DNA of 64,000 bases from Thermodesulfomicrobium sp. WS (GTDB lineage Bacteria > Desulfobacterota > Desulfovibrionia > Desulfovibrionales > Desulfomicrobiaceae). The DNA lies in NCBI RefSeq assembly GCF_027925145.1, contig NZ_AP027130.1, positions 1,178,001-1,242,000 on the forward strand. Reading direction: 5' to 3'. Positions 54,518 to 64,000 of the stretch are shown here, one piece after another. Below the pieces are notes generated by a model, which searched no databases, was not told where the DNA came from, and saw only the letters and a program-made list of their open reading frames with translations. Positions within the stretch are counted from its first letter, which is position 1, and the number at the start of each line of letters is the position of its first letter. The translations under genes and the position numbers were made by a program.

Positions 54518-55356
54518 GTGGCATCCCTACCATGACCGAAAGCGAGCTCACCGCGCTGGGAAAGCTCATCTACCAGGAGCTGGGTATCGTCGTCACCCCG
54601 GCCAAGAAGACGATGCTGGAAGCGCGGCTCTACCGCCGCCTGCGGGCGCTGGGACTCCGTTCGTATGGCGAGTACCTGGACTACTTGCGCTCGGTGCGGG
54701 GCATGGAAGTGGAGATGCCGCAGCTGACCAGTTGCGTCACTACCAATACCACCTGCTTTCTGCGCGAGGCCCAGCATGTGGCTTTTCTTACGGATACCGT
54801 GCTGCCGGAGTTCGTGGCCGCCCACCCCGGCGAGACCTTCCGCCTGTGGAGCGCGGGATGCTCCTCAGGGGAGGAGCCATACACCTTGGCCATGGCCATG
54901 AGCGAGTTCGCCGAGCGGCATCCACGGTTTTCTTTCACCATTCTGGCCACGGACATCTCGAACCGCGTCCTGGAAGAGGCGCAGCGCGCCGTCTATCCCA
55001 TGGAAGACGTGGACTGCCTGCCGCTGGCGTGGAAGCGCAAGTATCTTTTGCGCAGCAAGGACCGTTCCCGCAATCTGGTGCGGGTCGCGCCGGAGATCCG
55101 CCGGCTGGTGCAGTTTCGGCGCCTCAACTTCATGGAGCCCTTTGCCCTGCGGGAGCTCATGCACACCATCTTTTGCCGGAACGTCATGATATACTTCGAT
55201 CGCGCCACCCAAGGCCAATTGGTGGCCAAATTGTGCAACGTGTTGGTGCCGGGCGGCTATCTCTTCATCGGGCATTCCGAAAGCCTCACCGGCCACGATG
55301 TGCCCCTGCGCCAGCGCGCTCCAGCGGTGTACCAGCGCTTGGCCGCCAAAGACTAG
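54514..55356 (+). CDS. cheR: chemotaxis protein methyltransferase
   Basis: A 280-residue SAM-dependent MCP glutamate methyltransferase. N-terminal helical domain, then [20 protein letters not shown] (SAM site), ILATDISNRVLEEAQRAVYP, HTIFCRNVMIYFDRATQ and LFIGHSESLTG. Coupled to cheA. Its TAG is shared with the stop of convergent cheD in the palindrome CTAG. Confidence 0.95.
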   Translation: MSGIPTMTESELTALGKLIYQELGIVVTPAKKTMLEARLYRRLRALGLRSYGEYLDYLRSVRGMEVEMPQLTSCVTTNTTCFLREAQHVAFLTDTVLPEFVAAHPGETFRLWSAGCSSGEEPYTLAMAMSEFAERHPRFSFTILATDISNRVLEEAQRAVYPMEDVDCLPLAWKRKYLLRSKDRSRNLVRVAPEIRRLVQFRRLNFMEPFALRELMHTIFCRNVMIYFDRATQGQLVAKLCNVLVPGGYLFIGHSESLTGHDVPLRQRAPAVYQRLAAKD

Positions 55357-55940
55357 CTTCGGGGATCATCGCCATGAGATTGGGGTGCCTTGACGCCGTG
55401 TGGGGCAGGGGAGCGGACCGATGCGGTGCTTGGAGCGATTTCCTCAAAACGCCGCAGACGTTTGAGCAACACTTCTCCTGTCCCCGAATGGAAAAGGAGT
55501 TTGGAGCCGCAGTCTCCGCCCAGGCGCTCCGCCACTACGGGGATGCCGAGCTCGGCCATCAGGGATCGGGCGGCGTCGGCGTTGCGCGTGCCCACGGCGC
55601 TGTCGTTTTTTTGGCCCATGGAGACGGCGCCGCCGAAGAGTTTCGCCACCAAGGCGTTGGGAGAGATGCCGCGGCGGGCAAAGAGCCGCACCAGATGCCC
55701 GGTTCCGGCGTCCACGTAGCGGAAAGGGGAATTTCCGTCCTCGTCGAGAGGGGGCGCGGGCTGGTGGGGGAGAAAGGCATGGAAGATGCCGCCCACCTGG
55801 TGCTCGGGGGCATAAAGCACCACGGCGACGCAGGAGCCGAGCACCGTGTGCACCACGGTGGGCCGGACAAAGAGGCCGCCTTGGCCGATATGGAGGTAGC
55901 GCTGGGGGAGTCCTTGCCAGCGAGGGTCCCAAATATCCAT
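55353..55940 (-). CDS. cheD: chemoreceptor glutamine deamidase CheD
   Basis: A 195-residue protein, opposite in strand to the rest. Catalytic Cys in TVLGSCVAVVLY and His in GGIFHAFLP, with NALVAKLFGGAVSMG and a GTRNADAARSLM region. CheD deamidates receptor glutamines and works with CheC. The start at 55940 (AGAGG upstream) is preferred to 55982. It converges on cheR and is head-to-head with the CheR-like gene. Confidence 0.88.
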   Translation of the reverse strand: MDIWDPRWQGLPQRYLHIGQGGLFVRPTVVHTVLGSCVAVVLYAPEHQVGGIFHAFLPHQPAPPLDEDGNSPFRYVDAGTGHLVRLFARRGISPNALVAKLFGGAVSMGQKNDSAVGTRNADAARSLMAELGIPVVAERLGGDCGSKLLFHSGTGEVLLKRLRRFEEIAPSTASVRSPAPHGVKAPQSHGDDPRS

Positions 55941-55980
55941 GACGGGTGTGCCTCTCGAGGGAATGTGTGGTCCCAAGTAC

Positions 55981-56652
55981 ATGATGTCGGAGATTGAGTC
56001 GAGCTTTCAGTCCGTTTGGGCGCAGGAACTTCCCCATATCCTGGCGGCGCTCACGCCGGTCACCGGGCTGGTGCACGATCCGGAGTTGTGCGCTGCCCTG
56101 GACGAATTGGTGGCTCGGCGTGGACTGGGAATCCGCCGGGTGGTGGTGCTGAGCGCAGATCCAGGCCTGGAGGCGTACACCGTGGCCATGCGTCTTTCGT
56201 GGCATTGGCGGCACACGCCGCAACCCCCGTTCCAGGTGTTGGGACTGCTGCTGTGCCATGAGGATCTGCAGACCGCCCGGCGCGGGGTCTATCCCATGGA
56301 GGTCCTGCCTTCTCCGGTGCCGTCATGGCTTTCCCCGTGGATTACCCGCCATCGTCGCCAGCCGAGGGTGCGCATCGCGCCTGCAGTGCGCTTTCGGGTG
56401 CGGTTCCGCCACCTGCCTTGGCCCTGCGCCGTGCGTTTGCGAGAGGCGGCGGATCTCCTTTGGTGTTGCGGGGTGTTCGAGCCTTTCGTTTCGCCGTTGG
56501 GGGGCCGCTTGGTGCTGGAAGCAGCGCGGGTGGTGCGGCCGGGAGGTTTTGTCATCACCGATGTGTCCCTTGGAGGGGACTGCCGCGAGCGCGGTCTGCG
56601 CCCCCTTGCCCCAGGGGTGTACCAAACCGTCCATTGGTGGAGGGTGTCATGA
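55981..56652 (+). CDS. degenerate CheR-like protein
   Basis: A 223-residue protein whose order of motifs parallels CheR but with changed key residues. [20 protein letters not shown] is aligned with the SAM motif [16 protein letters not shown] of CheR but has lost the [27 protein letters not shown] parallels [40 protein letters not shown] parallels the C-terminal GGYLFIGHSE. It is probably inactive or altered. Start uncertain (55939 and 55963 also open). Coupled to cheB as ATGA. Confidence 0.65.
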   Translation: MMSEIESSFQSVWAQELPHILAALTPVTGLVHDPELCAALDELVARRGLGIRRVVVLSADPGLEAYTVAMRLSWHWRHTPQPPFQVLGLLLCHEDLQTARRGVYPMEVLPSPVPSWLSPWITRHRRQPRVRIAPAVRFRVRFRHLPWPCAVRLREAADLLWCCGVFEPFVSPLGGRLVLEAARVVRPGGFVITDVSLGGDCRERGLRPLAPGVYQTVHWWRVS

Positions 56653-57707
56653 AGATTCGTGTGCTCGTCGTGGATGATTCCGCCTTGGTGCGCCAGACCT
56701 TGTGTGCCATTTTGGAGAGCGATCCGGACATCGAGGTCATGGCCACGGCCAGCGATCCCTTGGCTGCGGCGGAAATCCTGCGTCAGCAGGTGCCTGACGT
56801 CATCACCCTGGACATCGAGATGCCGCGCATGGATGGTCTGACCTTTTTGCGCAAGCTCATGAGCCAGCACCCCCTGCCCGTGGTCATCTGTTCCTCCCTG
56901 GCCGAGAGCGGGGCCGAGACCACCTTGAAGGCCCTGGAATACGGGGCGGTATCCATCATCCAGAAGCCCAAGATCGGCACCAAGCAATTTCTGGAAGAAT
57001 CCCGGGTGCTCATCTGCGATGAGGTCAAGGCAGCGGCCCGGGCCAAAGTGCGGCAGTACACCCCTTCCCCGCCGGTGACCCCGAAGTTGTCCGCGGACGT
57101 CATGCTCCCCAAGCCCGGGGCGCAGGCCATGATCGAAACCACGGAGAAGGTGGTGGCCATTGGCGCATCCACCGGAGGCACCGAGGCCTTGGCCCGGCTG
57201 TTGTCCGCCCTGCCCGCCCATGTCCCAGGGATCGTGGTGGTGCAGCACATGCCGGAGAAATTCACCCGCGCCTTTGCCCAGCGTCTGGACGGATTGTGCG
57301 CCATCAGCGTCAAGGAGGCCGAGGACGGCGATCCCGTGCTGCGCGGCCATGCCCTCATCGCCCCTGGCGGTCGCCATATGTTGCTTTCCCGAAGTGGGGC
57401 CCGCTATTTCGTGAAGATCAAGGACGGCCCACTGGTCTCCCGGCACCGCCCTTCGGTGGACGTGCTGTTTCGTTCCACGGCGCGGTATGCCGGCAAAAAC
57501 GCCCTGGGGATCATCATGACGGGTATGGGGGACGATGGGGCGCGCGGCATGCGGGAAATGCACGATGCCGGCGCCTACACCATCGCCCAGGATGAGGCCA
57601 GCTGTGTGGTCTTTGGCATGCCCAAAGAAGCCATCGCCGCCGGCGGGGTGGACGAGGTCCTTCCGTTGGACGCCATCCCAGCGGCCATCCTGCGTGTCTG
57701 CAGGTAA
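56649..57707 (+). CDS. cheB: chemotaxis response regulator and methylesterase CheB
   Basis: A 352-residue protein: receiver domain ([29 protein letters not shown]), linker, and methylesterase with catalytic Ser in [13 protein letters not shown], His in [12 protein letters not shown], and Asp in [12 protein letters not shown]. It removes methyl groups from MCPs when phosphorylated. Starts within the CheR-like gene. Confidence 0.96.
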   Translation: MKIRVLVVDDSALVRQTLCAILESDPDIEVMATASDPLAAAEILRQQVPDVITLDIEMPRMDGLTFLRKLMSQHPLPVVICSSLAESGAETTLKALEYGAVSIIQKPKIGTKQFLEESRVLICDEVKAAARAKVRQYTPSPPVTPKLSADVMLPKPGAQAMIETTEKVVAIGASTGGTEALARLLSALPAHVPGIVVVQHMPEKFTRAFAQRLDGLCAISVKEAEDGDPVLRGHALIAPGGRHMLLSRSGARYFVKIKDGPLVSRHRPSVDVLFRSTARYAGKNALGIIMTGMGDDGARGMREMHDAGAYTIAQDEASCVVFGMPKEAIAAGGVDEVLPLDAIPAAILRVCR

Positions 57708-57760
57708 CGATGGCTGCCCAGAATGCGTGGATTTTTTTCTTATTGACGGCAAAGTCCCGC

Positions 57761-57790
57761 TTGTGGTGTTGAGTACCGGCTCAATATCCT
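57761..57790 (+). promoter_or_regulatory. possible promoter for the Hpt-receiver genes
   Basis: TTGTGG (57761-57766), 18-base spacer, TATCCT (57785-57790) in the 104-base gap after cheB. Weak -35; a small dyad TTGAG/CTCAA lies in the spacer. This may start a second transcript. Confidence 0.35.
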
Positions 57791-57811
57791 TGAAGGAAGA
57801 AGGAGTTTTCG

Positions 57812-58555
57812 ATGCTTGATTGGAACGGGATGGAGCGGCGCTTGGGGAGAGCGCTGGCCGTGCGCTACGGCACGAGTCTTCTGGCCGAGATGCCGCGACG
57901 CCTGGAAGAGGCGCACGAGGCCCTGGCGCACGAGGACCTTTCGCGTCTGGAGCGGGCCGCCCACAGCCTGAAGGGCATGTGCGCCAACCTCGGGGCCGAA
58001 GCGGCCCGGGCCGCGGCCTTGGCCGTGGAAACCGCGGCCAGAAGCGGGGAGCGGGAGCTTTTGCCGCACCGCATGGTTCGCATGGCACAGGAGATATCCG
58101 GGCTGCTCGGCGCCCTGGAGCACAACGTGCAGCGGGCACGGCAGCCTCAAGAGGAGGGGGACATGCATATTCTCGTGGCAGAAGACGATTTTTCGGCGCG
58201 GCTCATACTGCAGCGCATGCTCAAGGAGTATGGCACGGTGGATGTGACCGTGGACGGCCGGGAGGCGGTGGAGGCCTTTCGTGCTGCACTCAATGCGGGG
58301 ACTCCCTATTCGGTGGTGTGTCTGGACATCATGATGCCGGAGATGGACGGGATGGAGGCCTTGCGCCAGATGCGCGCCATAGAGGCGCAGCACGGTATCC
58401 GGTCCACGCAAGGGGCCAAGATCATCATGACCACGGCTTTGGACGACCCCAAGAACGTGGTGGAGGCCTTCAAGGGGCTGTGCGATACCTATTTGGTCAA
58501 ACCCATCGACAAAGAGGCCCTGCATCTGGCCCTTGTGCGCGTGGGCGTCATTTGA
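57812..58555 (+). CDS. Hpt-receiver protein (first)
   Basis: A 247-residue phosphorelay protein. Hpt domain in residues 1-105 with LERAAHSLKGMCANLG; receiver domain in 115-247: HILVAEDDFSARLILQRML, phosphoacceptor VCLDIMMPEMDGME, TTALDDPKNVV and TYLVKPIDKEALHLAL. AAGGAG six bases before the ATG. The order Hpt then receiver in one chain suggests transfer or a sink between CheA-like kinases. The next gene is a longer version of the same plan. Confidence 0.85.
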   Translation: MLDWNGMERRLGRALAVRYGTSLLAEMPRRLEEAHEALAHEDLSRLERAAHSLKGMCANLGAEAARAAALAVETAARSGERELLPHRMVRMAQEISGLLGALEHNVQRARQPQEEGDMHILVAEDDFSARLILQRMLKEYGTVDVTVDGREAVEAFRAALNAGTPYSVVCLDIMMPEMDGMEALRQMRAIEAQHGIRSTQGAKIIMTTALDDPKNVVEAFKGLCDTYLVKPIDKEALHLALVRVGVI

Positions 58556-58567
58556 GGAGCGTTCGTC

Positions 58568-59608
58568 ATGGATGAATTGCAGGAAATCTTGAACGAGTTT
58601 GTGGATGAAGCCACGGAAGTCTTGGGAAACGTCATGGTGGACCTCATGGATTTGGAAAACGGCCACGATGACGAAGTGGTGAACCGCGTGTACCGGGCCT
58701 TCCACTCGGTGAAAGGCAACGCCGGGATGCTGGGCATGGAGCGTCTTTCGGCCTTTGCGCACAAGGCCGAGGACGTGCTTTCCTTGGTGCGCGAGCGCCG
58801 TCTGGAGCCGGACAAGGAACTGGTGAGTCTGCTTTTGCGGGCCGTGGACGCCATGACCGCCATCCTTGAAGACGCCCGCTGCGGCGGCGGTGATGGCCGG
58901 GATGTGAGCGAACTGGCGCAGCAGTTGGCTGCGGTGGTGGAGCGGGTGGGGCCGCCCAAAGGCAAGAAACGCTCCCCCAGTGCAGTGGAGTTGGAGTGCC
59001 GCATGTCCGAAAAGATGCTGGAAAAGGAGCCCAGCGAGACCGTGCCCGAGCCCAGCGTGGCTGCTTCCCCAAAGAAGGCGCCAGCCCCGTTGGCGCCGCA
59101 AGAACCCCGCCCCGAGCCGCAACCGCAGCGTCCCTTGCAGCCTCGGAAGACTTCGCAGCCCAAGCGTCCGGCGCGGAACGGCTCGGGTCCGCTCCATATC
59201 TTGGTGGTGGAGGACGACTTTTCCGCCCGCCAGATCTTGATGAATTTCTTGACCCAATTTGGCGTCTGCCACGTGGCCAAAGACGGGCTCGAGGCCATCC
59301 ATGCCTTCATCCGGGGCCATGAGGTCGGCCAACCCTATGACCTCATTTGCATGGACATCAAGATGCCGGTCATGGATGGCCTTCTTGCGGTGCGCACCAT
59401 GCGGGAGATCGAACGCGGCAAGGGCATCGAAGGCACCGCGGAGGAGGCGGCCATTGTCATCACCAGTTCGGTGGAAGATCCGGTGGCCATCATCAAGGCC
59501 TGCTACGAGTGCGGGGCGAACTATTACTTCCTCAAACCGTTGGACATGGATCAGGTGCGGCGGCAGTTGTTCAAGCTGGGGCTGGTGGCCTTGCCAAGCG
59601 AGGGATGA
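58568..59608 (+). CDS. Hpt-receiver protein (second, long linker)
   Basis: A 346-residue protein with Hpt (YRAFHSVKGNAGMLGMERLS), a proline-rich linker of about 80 residues (residues 130-205), and a receiver (HILVVEDDFSARQILMNFLT, ICMDIKMPVMDGLLAVR, TSSVEDPVAIIKACYE, YYFLKPLDM). It shares EDDFSAR and the overall plan with the preceding gene, so the two probably arose by duplication or have parallel roles. Confidence 0.85.
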   Translation: MDELQEILNEFVDEATEVLGNVMVDLMDLENGHDDEVVNRVYRAFHSVKGNAGMLGMERLSAFAHKAEDVLSLVRERRLEPDKELVSLLLRAVDAMTAILEDARCGGGDGRDVSELAQQLAAVVERVGPPKGKKRSPSAVELECRMSEKMLEKEPSETVPEPSVAASPKKAPAPLAPQEPRPEPQPQRPLQPRKTSQPKRPARNGSGPLHILVVEDDFSARQILMNFLTQFGVCHVAKDGLEAIHAFIRGHEVGQPYDLICMDIKMPVMDGLLAVRTMREIERGKGIEGTAEEAAIVITSSVEDPVAIIKACYECGANYYFLKPLDMDQVRRQLFKLGLVALPSEG

Positions 59609-59610
59609 CC

Positions 59611-62600
59611 ATGGCGACTCCAAGCTACTACGTGGGTATCGGCGCCTCGGCCGGGGGGCTGGAGGCCATCGAGCACTTCTTCCGTACCATGCCCCGGCAC
59701 TCGGGCTTGGCCTTTATCATTGTCCAGCACCTGTCGCCGGACTACAAGAGCCTGATGGTGGAGCTCCTCTCCAAGAAGACCACCATCCCCGTATACCGCG
59801 CCGAGGACGGCATGGAGGTGGAGGCGGACACCATCTACCTCATTCCACCCAAGAAGAATCTCTACATCTTCCATGGCCGGTTGGTGCTCAACGAACAGGA
59901 GACGACCCGGGGCATCAATCTGCCCATCGATATCTTTTTGCGCTCCCTTGCCGAAGATCAGGGGGAAAAGGCCATTGCCGTCATCCTTTCCGGCACGGGC
60001 AGCGATGGTATGCGCGGGGTGCGGGCGGTCAAGGAGCATGGCGGCATGGTCATGGTCCAGGACGAGTCCACCGCCAAGTTCGACGGCATGCCCAAAGCCG
60101 CCATCTCCACCGGCCTGGTGGATTTCATCCTGCCGCCCGAGGACATGGCGGCGCAGCTTTTGGCCTTTGTCCGGCGGGAACCTTTGCTGGTGGAGAGCGG
60201 GCACGAGGACGGGTCCGAGAAGCATGGCATCACCAAGCTCTTTGCCTTGCTCAAGAATCGAACCAAGGTGGATTTCTCCTACTACAAGCCCAGCACCGTG
60301 AACCGCCGCATCGAGCGGCGCATGATGGTCACCCGCACCACGAGTCTCAAGGAATATATCGAATACGTCCAGTCGCATCCGGCGGAGATCGATGTCCTCT
60401 ACAAAGAGCTGCTCATCGGCGTGACCAGCTTCTTCCGGGACCCTGAGGCCTTTGAGTACTTGGCCCAGGAATGTCTGCCCGCACTCTTCCAATCCATTAC
60501 CGACCGCGAGGTGCGCTTCTGGGTGGCAGGGTGTTCGTCCGGGGAAGAGGCCTACAGCCTCGCCATCTTGGCGCGCGAGTGCATGGACGCCACCGGCGAG
60601 CACAAGCCGGTGAAGATCTTTGCCACGGATTTGGACCAAAAAGCCATTCAGGTGGCCGCCGCCGGGGTGTATCCCGAGAGCATCGCCGCTGATGTGAGCC
60701 CGGGGCTTTTGGGCAAATACTTTCACAAAAACGGCGATTCCTTCCAGGTGGCGCGCAGTGTGCGCGAGATGGTGGTCTTTGCCCGCCACAACCTCATCTC
60801 CGATCCGCCCTTTACCAAGATCGATCTCATCAGTTGCCGCAATCTGCTCATCTATCTTCAGCCCGCTATCCAGCACAAGGTGTTCGAACACTTCAATTTT
60901 TCCTTGAATGCCGGCGGGATCCTCTTCCTTGGCTCCAGCGAGACCGTGGGGGATGCTGCCGGATATTTCGAGCCGGTGCACCACAAGTTCAAGATCTTTC
61001 GCTCCGTGGGCAAGCAGAGCCCGGCCAAGGGGACGGACTTCAAGCCCCTGTCCGCGCCTTTGCCCGGGGGGCTGAACTATGCTCCCTATTTCCAGATGCG
61101 TCAGGGGCTCGGTTCGGCGGATGAGCGGGTGCTCGAGCGCTTTCTTTTGGGGATCGAGGGGGACGTGCTGCCGCTTTCGGTCATCGTCACCGAGGGCCTG
61201 GAGGTGGTGCACATCTTCGGGGATGCCTCCAGCGTGTTCCGCATCCCTTCCGGACGGCTGTCCATGGAGCTCTCCTCCTTGGCGCGCAAGGACTTGTCGG
61301 TGCTGCTGACAAGCTTGGTGCAAAAGGCCTTCCGCAGCGGCGAACAGCAGGAGACCACTGTCATGGTGGGGGAGGGGGATGCCCGGGAGGCCATGACCAT
61401 CCGCGTGCGGTTGTTGCCCCAGCGCAAGGGATATTCCAATCTGGCGGCGCTGCTGTTTTTGCCGGCGGCATCCGTGCAGCATGAAGGCAGCCCCGTCGTG
61501 TATGACCTCAGCAAGGAGAGCGAGGAACGTATCCGCGACCTGGAGGCCGAACTGCAGCTTACCCGCGAAAATCTTCAGGCCACCATCGAGGAGTTGGAGA
61601 CCTCCAACGAGGAGTTGCAGGCAACCAACGAGGAACTTCTGGCCTCCAACGAGGAGCTGCAATCCACCAACGAGGAACTCCAATCCACCAACGAAGAGCT
61701 CCATACAGTCAATTCCGAGTACCAGAACAAGATCTACGAGCTCATGGCCTTGCACCACGACATCGACAACATTCTCAGTGCCACAGGCATCGGCATCCTC
61801 CTCGTGGACGAGAACAAGGCCATCCGGCGCTTTTCCCCGCCCATTACCCGCATCTTTTCCATCCTCGACCAGGACCTGGGCCGTCCCTTTACCCATATCA
61901 CCCACAGCCTCGAAGACGTGTCCTTGGCGGCCTTGGTGGACGAAGTCATGACCACCCAGAAGCCTGTGGCGCGCGAGGTGCGCGTCCGCGGCACCGCGCA
62001 AGTCTACCACATGCAGATCAGTCCGTATTCCGTGGGCCCGTCGGACTTTGCCGGGGTGGTGCTCTCCTTTTGGGACGTTACCGCCTCGGTGCGCATGCGC
62101 CAGGAGCTCTCCGTGTTGGAACATCGCCTGCGCGAGGCCATGCGCCTGGCGCGCCTGGGCTTTTGGGTGGGCCATGGGGTGGGGCTGGACCAATATTGGG
62201 ACGAGGAGACCTTTGCCGTGTTCGGTCTGCCCCCCAAGAACGCCATGACCCTGACGGAGATCGTGGATCTCTTCGATGCCGAGTACCGGCCTTTGGTGCA
62301 CGACGCCTTGTTCCGTCTGGGCAAGGAGCGCACACCGGTGGACATGATCGCCCGGTTGCGTGCGGACTTGGGCCCCAAATGGATCCGCATTCTGGGGCGC
62401 TGGGAAGAGGACCCCAAAGGCCCTGAGGTGCGTGGGGTCTATCAGGACATCACCCACGTGCAGGAACTGCGCGAGCGCTTGGCGGTGCTGGAGCGCGGGC
62501 AAGGCCGTGGGCATGAGAGCGTGTACCGCTATTTCTTCGACACCCTTGCCCACGGGGCCGTGATCCAGGACGCCCACGGCCGGATTGTGGATGCCAATCC

Positions 62601-62925
62601 CGCGGCCGAGGCCATTTTGGGCCGCAGCCTTGCCGCCATGCAGGGTCGTACCTCCGAGGACGATGAGTGGCGGGCCATCCGTGAGGATGGCACCCCTTTT
62701 CCCGGTGCCGAGCACCCGGCCATGGTGGCCTTGCGTGAGGGGCGAGAGGTCCTGGACGTGTCCATGGGCGTCTGGCGTCCGTCGGACCAGCGCTGGGTGT
62801 GGATCCGCATCAACTCCTATCCGGTGTTCTGTGATGGCGAGTCTCGGCCCTGTCGGGTGTTCACCGTGTTCGAAGAGGTGCGTCCCCAGGAAACGGCGGG
62901 GGCAGCGTCCAGGGAGCAGCGATGA
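59611..62925 (+). CDS. CheB-CheR-PAS hybrid chemotaxis protein
   Basis: A 1104-residue multidomain protein. CheB methylesterase-like ([44 protein letters not shown]), CheR ([53 protein letters not shown]), then a coiled coil of tandem heptads (repeats NEELQxTNEELxS, DNA 61585-61715), and at least two PAS-type modules ([36 protein letters not shown]). It lacks a clear kinase domain; the downstream histidine kinase is probably its partner. ATG 59611 has GAGGG seven bases upstream; ATG 59605 overlaps the previous stop. Confidence 0.9.
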   Translation: MATPSYYVGIGASAGGLEAIEHFFRTMPRHSGLAFIIVQHLSPDYKSLMVELLSKKTTIPVYRAEDGMEVEADTIYLIPPKKNLYIFHGRLVLNEQETTRGINLPIDIFLRSLAEDQGEKAIAVILSGTGSDGMRGVRAVKEHGGMVMVQDESTAKFDGMPKAAISTGLVDFILPPEDMAAQLLAFVRREPLLVESGHEDGSEKHGITKLFALLKNRTKVDFSYYKPSTVNRRIERRMMVTRTTSLKEYIEYVQSHPAEIDVLYKELLIGVTSFFRDPEAFEYLAQECLPALFQSITDREVRFWVAGCSSGEEAYSLAILARECMDATGEHKPVKIFATDLDQKAIQVAAAGVYPESIAADVSPGLLGKYFHKNGDSFQVARSVREMVVFARHNLISDPPFTKIDLISCRNLLIYLQPAIQHKVFEHFNFSLNAGGILFLGSSETVGDAAGYFEPVHHKFKIFRSVGKQSPAKGTDFKPLSAPLPGGLNYAPYFQMRQGLGSADERVLERFLLGIEGDVLPLSVIVTEGLEVVHIFGDASSVFRIPSGRLSMELSSLARKDLSVLLTSLVQKAFRSGEQQETTVMVGEGDAREAMTIRVRLLPQRKGYSNLAALLFLPAASVQHEGSPVVYDLSKESEERIRDLEAELQLTRENLQATIEELETSNEELQATNEELLASNEELQSTNEELQSTNEELHTVNSEYQNKIYELMALHHDIDNILSATGIGILLVDENKAIRRFSPPITRIFSILDQDLGRPFTHITHSLEDVSLAALVDEVMTTQKPVAREVRVRGTAQVYHMQISPYSVGPSDFAGVVLSFWDVTASVRMRQELSVLEHRLREAMRLARLGFWVGHGVGLDQYWDEETFAVFGLPPKNAMTLTEIVDLFDAEYRPLVHDALFRLGKERTPVDMIARLRADLGPKWIRILGRWEEDPKGPEVRGVYQDITHVQELRERLAVLERGQGRGHESVYRYFFDTLAHGAVIQDAHGRIVDANPAAEAILGRSLAAMQGRTSEDDEWRAIREDGTPFPGAEHPAMVALREGREVLDVSMGVWRPSDQRWVWIRINSYPVFCDGESRPCRVFTVFEEVRPQETAGAASREQR

Positions 62926-64000
62926 GCGAGGCCAGACGTCAGCGTATCGATGCCTTGCGGCTCCGCGTGGAGTCCTTGGCGTGTGACGGCCGCATCAGCC
63001 CCGAGGACGCCGCGTTGGTAGAGGAACTGGTCACCGAGCTTGCGGTGTACAAGGGTGAGCTGGAGGTGCAAAACGAGACCCTGCGGGAGACTCTGGCGGA
63101 GCTGGAGGCCTCGCGCGCTCGTTTCCAGCGCCTCTTTCAGTATGCACCCATCGGCTATGCGGTGCTCGACGGCACCGGCGTGGTGTGCGAGGCCAACATC
63201 GCTTTGGCTGCCCTGGCAGACATGCCGCAGGCGCGGATCTGTGGTCGGCACTTTTCCCGATTGCTCGCCCCGGAAACGGTCCCGGCCTTTATCCTGCGTC
63301 TGCGTGAGGTGATGGCTCAGGGCGGGGAGCGCAGTGTGAACGCGGTGTTGGTCCACCAGGACGGCGCAAGCACGCCGGTACGTCTGGTGCTTTTTTGTGA
63401 CGCCGAAGCCTGCGCCGGGGAGAATACCCAGGTGCTGCTGGCGGTCATCGACATGACCCTGGTGCGGCGGCGGGAGGCCGAGCTCTCTGCCGCCCTGGAG
63501 GCGGCCAAGGCCGCGGACCGGGCCAAGAGTGAATTTTTGGCCACCATGAGCCACGAACTGCGCACCCCCCTCAATGGCATCCTGGGGATGCTCCAGCTTC
63601 TGGAAGGTACGGCCCTTTCCGAAGAGCAGCGTTTTTACGTGACCCAGGCCGGGGGCGCCTCCCGGCATTTGGTGCGGCTGCTTTCCGATGTCCTGGATTT
63701 TGCCCGTCTGGATACCGGGCGCCCGGAGCCGGTGGTGGAGCGTTTTGCCGTGCGCGAGGACGTGCTGGAGCCGGTGCAGGGAACCTTGGGCCTGGAAGCG
63801 GCGGGCAAAGGGCTTGCGCTGCGTCTGGAGACGGCCCCGGAACTTGCGCCCTGGTGGCGGGGAGACGGCAGCCGGCTGCGGCAAATCCTCCTCAATCTCG
63901 TGGGCAATGCCATCAAGTACACCTCCGAGGGCGAGGTCTCGGTGTGGGTGGAGGCATGTCCGCGGGGGCTGCGGCTCTGGGTGGAGGACACGGGCCCGGG
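62922..64000 (+). CDS. PAS sensor histidine kinase, 3' end beyond the window
   Basis: The first 359 codons of a hybrid-type or plain sensor kinase, with no signal peptide. A coiled coil ([14 protein letters not shown] to [11 protein letters not shown]), a PAS domain ([19 protein letters not shown]), HisKA with the phosphorylated His ([20 protein letters not shown]) and the start of the ATPase domain ([27 protein letters not shown]) where the window ends. It overlaps the CheB-CheR hybrid as ATGA. Whether it ends in a receiver domain cannot be seen. Confidence 0.88.
   Translation, partial: MSEARRQRIDALRLRVESLACDGRISPEDAALVEELVTELAVYKGELEVQNETLRETLAELEASRARFQRLFQYAPIGYAVLDGTGVVCEANIALAALADMPQARICGRHFSRLLAPETVPAFILRLREVMAQGGERSVNAVLVHQDGASTPVRLVLFCDAEACAGENTQVLLAVIDMTLVRRREAELSAALEAAKAADRAKSEFLATMSHELRTPLNGILGMLQLLEGTALSEEQRFYVTQAGGASRHLVRLLSDVLDFARLDTGRPEPVVERFAVREDVLEPVQGTLGLEAAGKGLALRLETAPELAPWWRGDGSRLRQILLNLVGNAIKYTSEGEVSVWVEACPRGLRLWVEDTGP

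Noticed and set aside
61585-61715. Tandem DNA repeats as a CRISPR or satellite array
   Set aside because: They are 21-base units coding for heptads of a coiled coil inside the CheB-CheR hybrid, with no spacers.

Overview
The window is GC-rich, densely coding bacterial DNA and reads as a chromosomal segment of an anaerobic sulfate-reducing member of the Desulfovibrionales (Desulfobacterota). The signs are a rubredoxin:oxygen oxidoreductase (ROO) with its rubredoxin, a PxxKW cysteine-rich protein, a HEAT-like protein resembling the Desulfovibrio DVU0298 family, a fused LutAB lactate-utilisation protein, an S-adenosyl-L-methionine hydrolase of the chlorinase/fluorinase fold, and a large Desulfovibrio-type chemotaxis cluster. 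This is inferred from gene content; no rRNA or tRNA gene was seen. No phage, IS element or CRISPR array was recognised.

Layout. 1-12561 (minus): a long co-directional run with a zinc-ribbon protein, PxxKW protein, M20 hydrolase, mnmG, a PilZ-like protein, corC, lnt, prfB (with its programmed +1 frameshift), a diguanylate cyclase, an FlhG/MinD-like ATPase, a UshA-like protein whose reading frame is interrupted by an in-frame UGA that I read as selenocysteine, dapF and the start of dapA. 12739-24664 (plus): pcm, a YqaA/DedA-type membrane protein, an Mrp-type ATPase, a lytic transglycosylase, pgsA, two PilT-type ATPases, a zinc-ribbon protein, ftsB-like, a TPR protein, a lipoprotein, fbp, tsaD, trxA, trxB and bamD. 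24881-27661 (minus): a nitronate monooxygenase-type flavoprotein with its own promoter, cobS and the SAM hydrolase. 27801-29884 (plus): a TraB-family protein and two small unknowns.

29961-34935 (minus) is an oxygen-defence unit: a PerR-type regulator, rubredoxin, ROO, a HEAT-like protein and cytochrome bd (cydAB), closed by a strong terminator and opened by a promoter overlapped by a Fur/PerR-like dyad. 35012-45704 (minus) holds envelope genes (tonB-like, gmhB, three glycosyltransferases, a polysaccharide deacetylase, msbA) and a lutC-lutAB operon preceded by a sigma-54-type promoter.

46170-64000 (mostly plus): transaldolase, then a chemotaxis/signalling cluster. It has an MCP, cheW, a soluble protein with two degenerate MCP tips, a STAS protein, cheY, cheA (with a GspE-N/MshEN-like insert), cheR, a convergent cheD, a degenerate CheR-like protein, cheB, two Hpt-receiver proteins, a CheB-CheR-PAS hybrid and a PAS histidine kinase cut by the window end. 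Many neighbours overlap by ATGA/GTGA/TAATG, so much of the cluster is probably translationally coupled.

The observations most worth following are the putative selenoprotein at 1122-1934, the combined PerR-ROO-cytochrome bd operon, the sigma-54 promoter of the lactate genes, and three unusual chemotaxis proteins (double-tip soluble MCP-like, MshEN-containing CheA, and the CheR-like pseudoenzyme).
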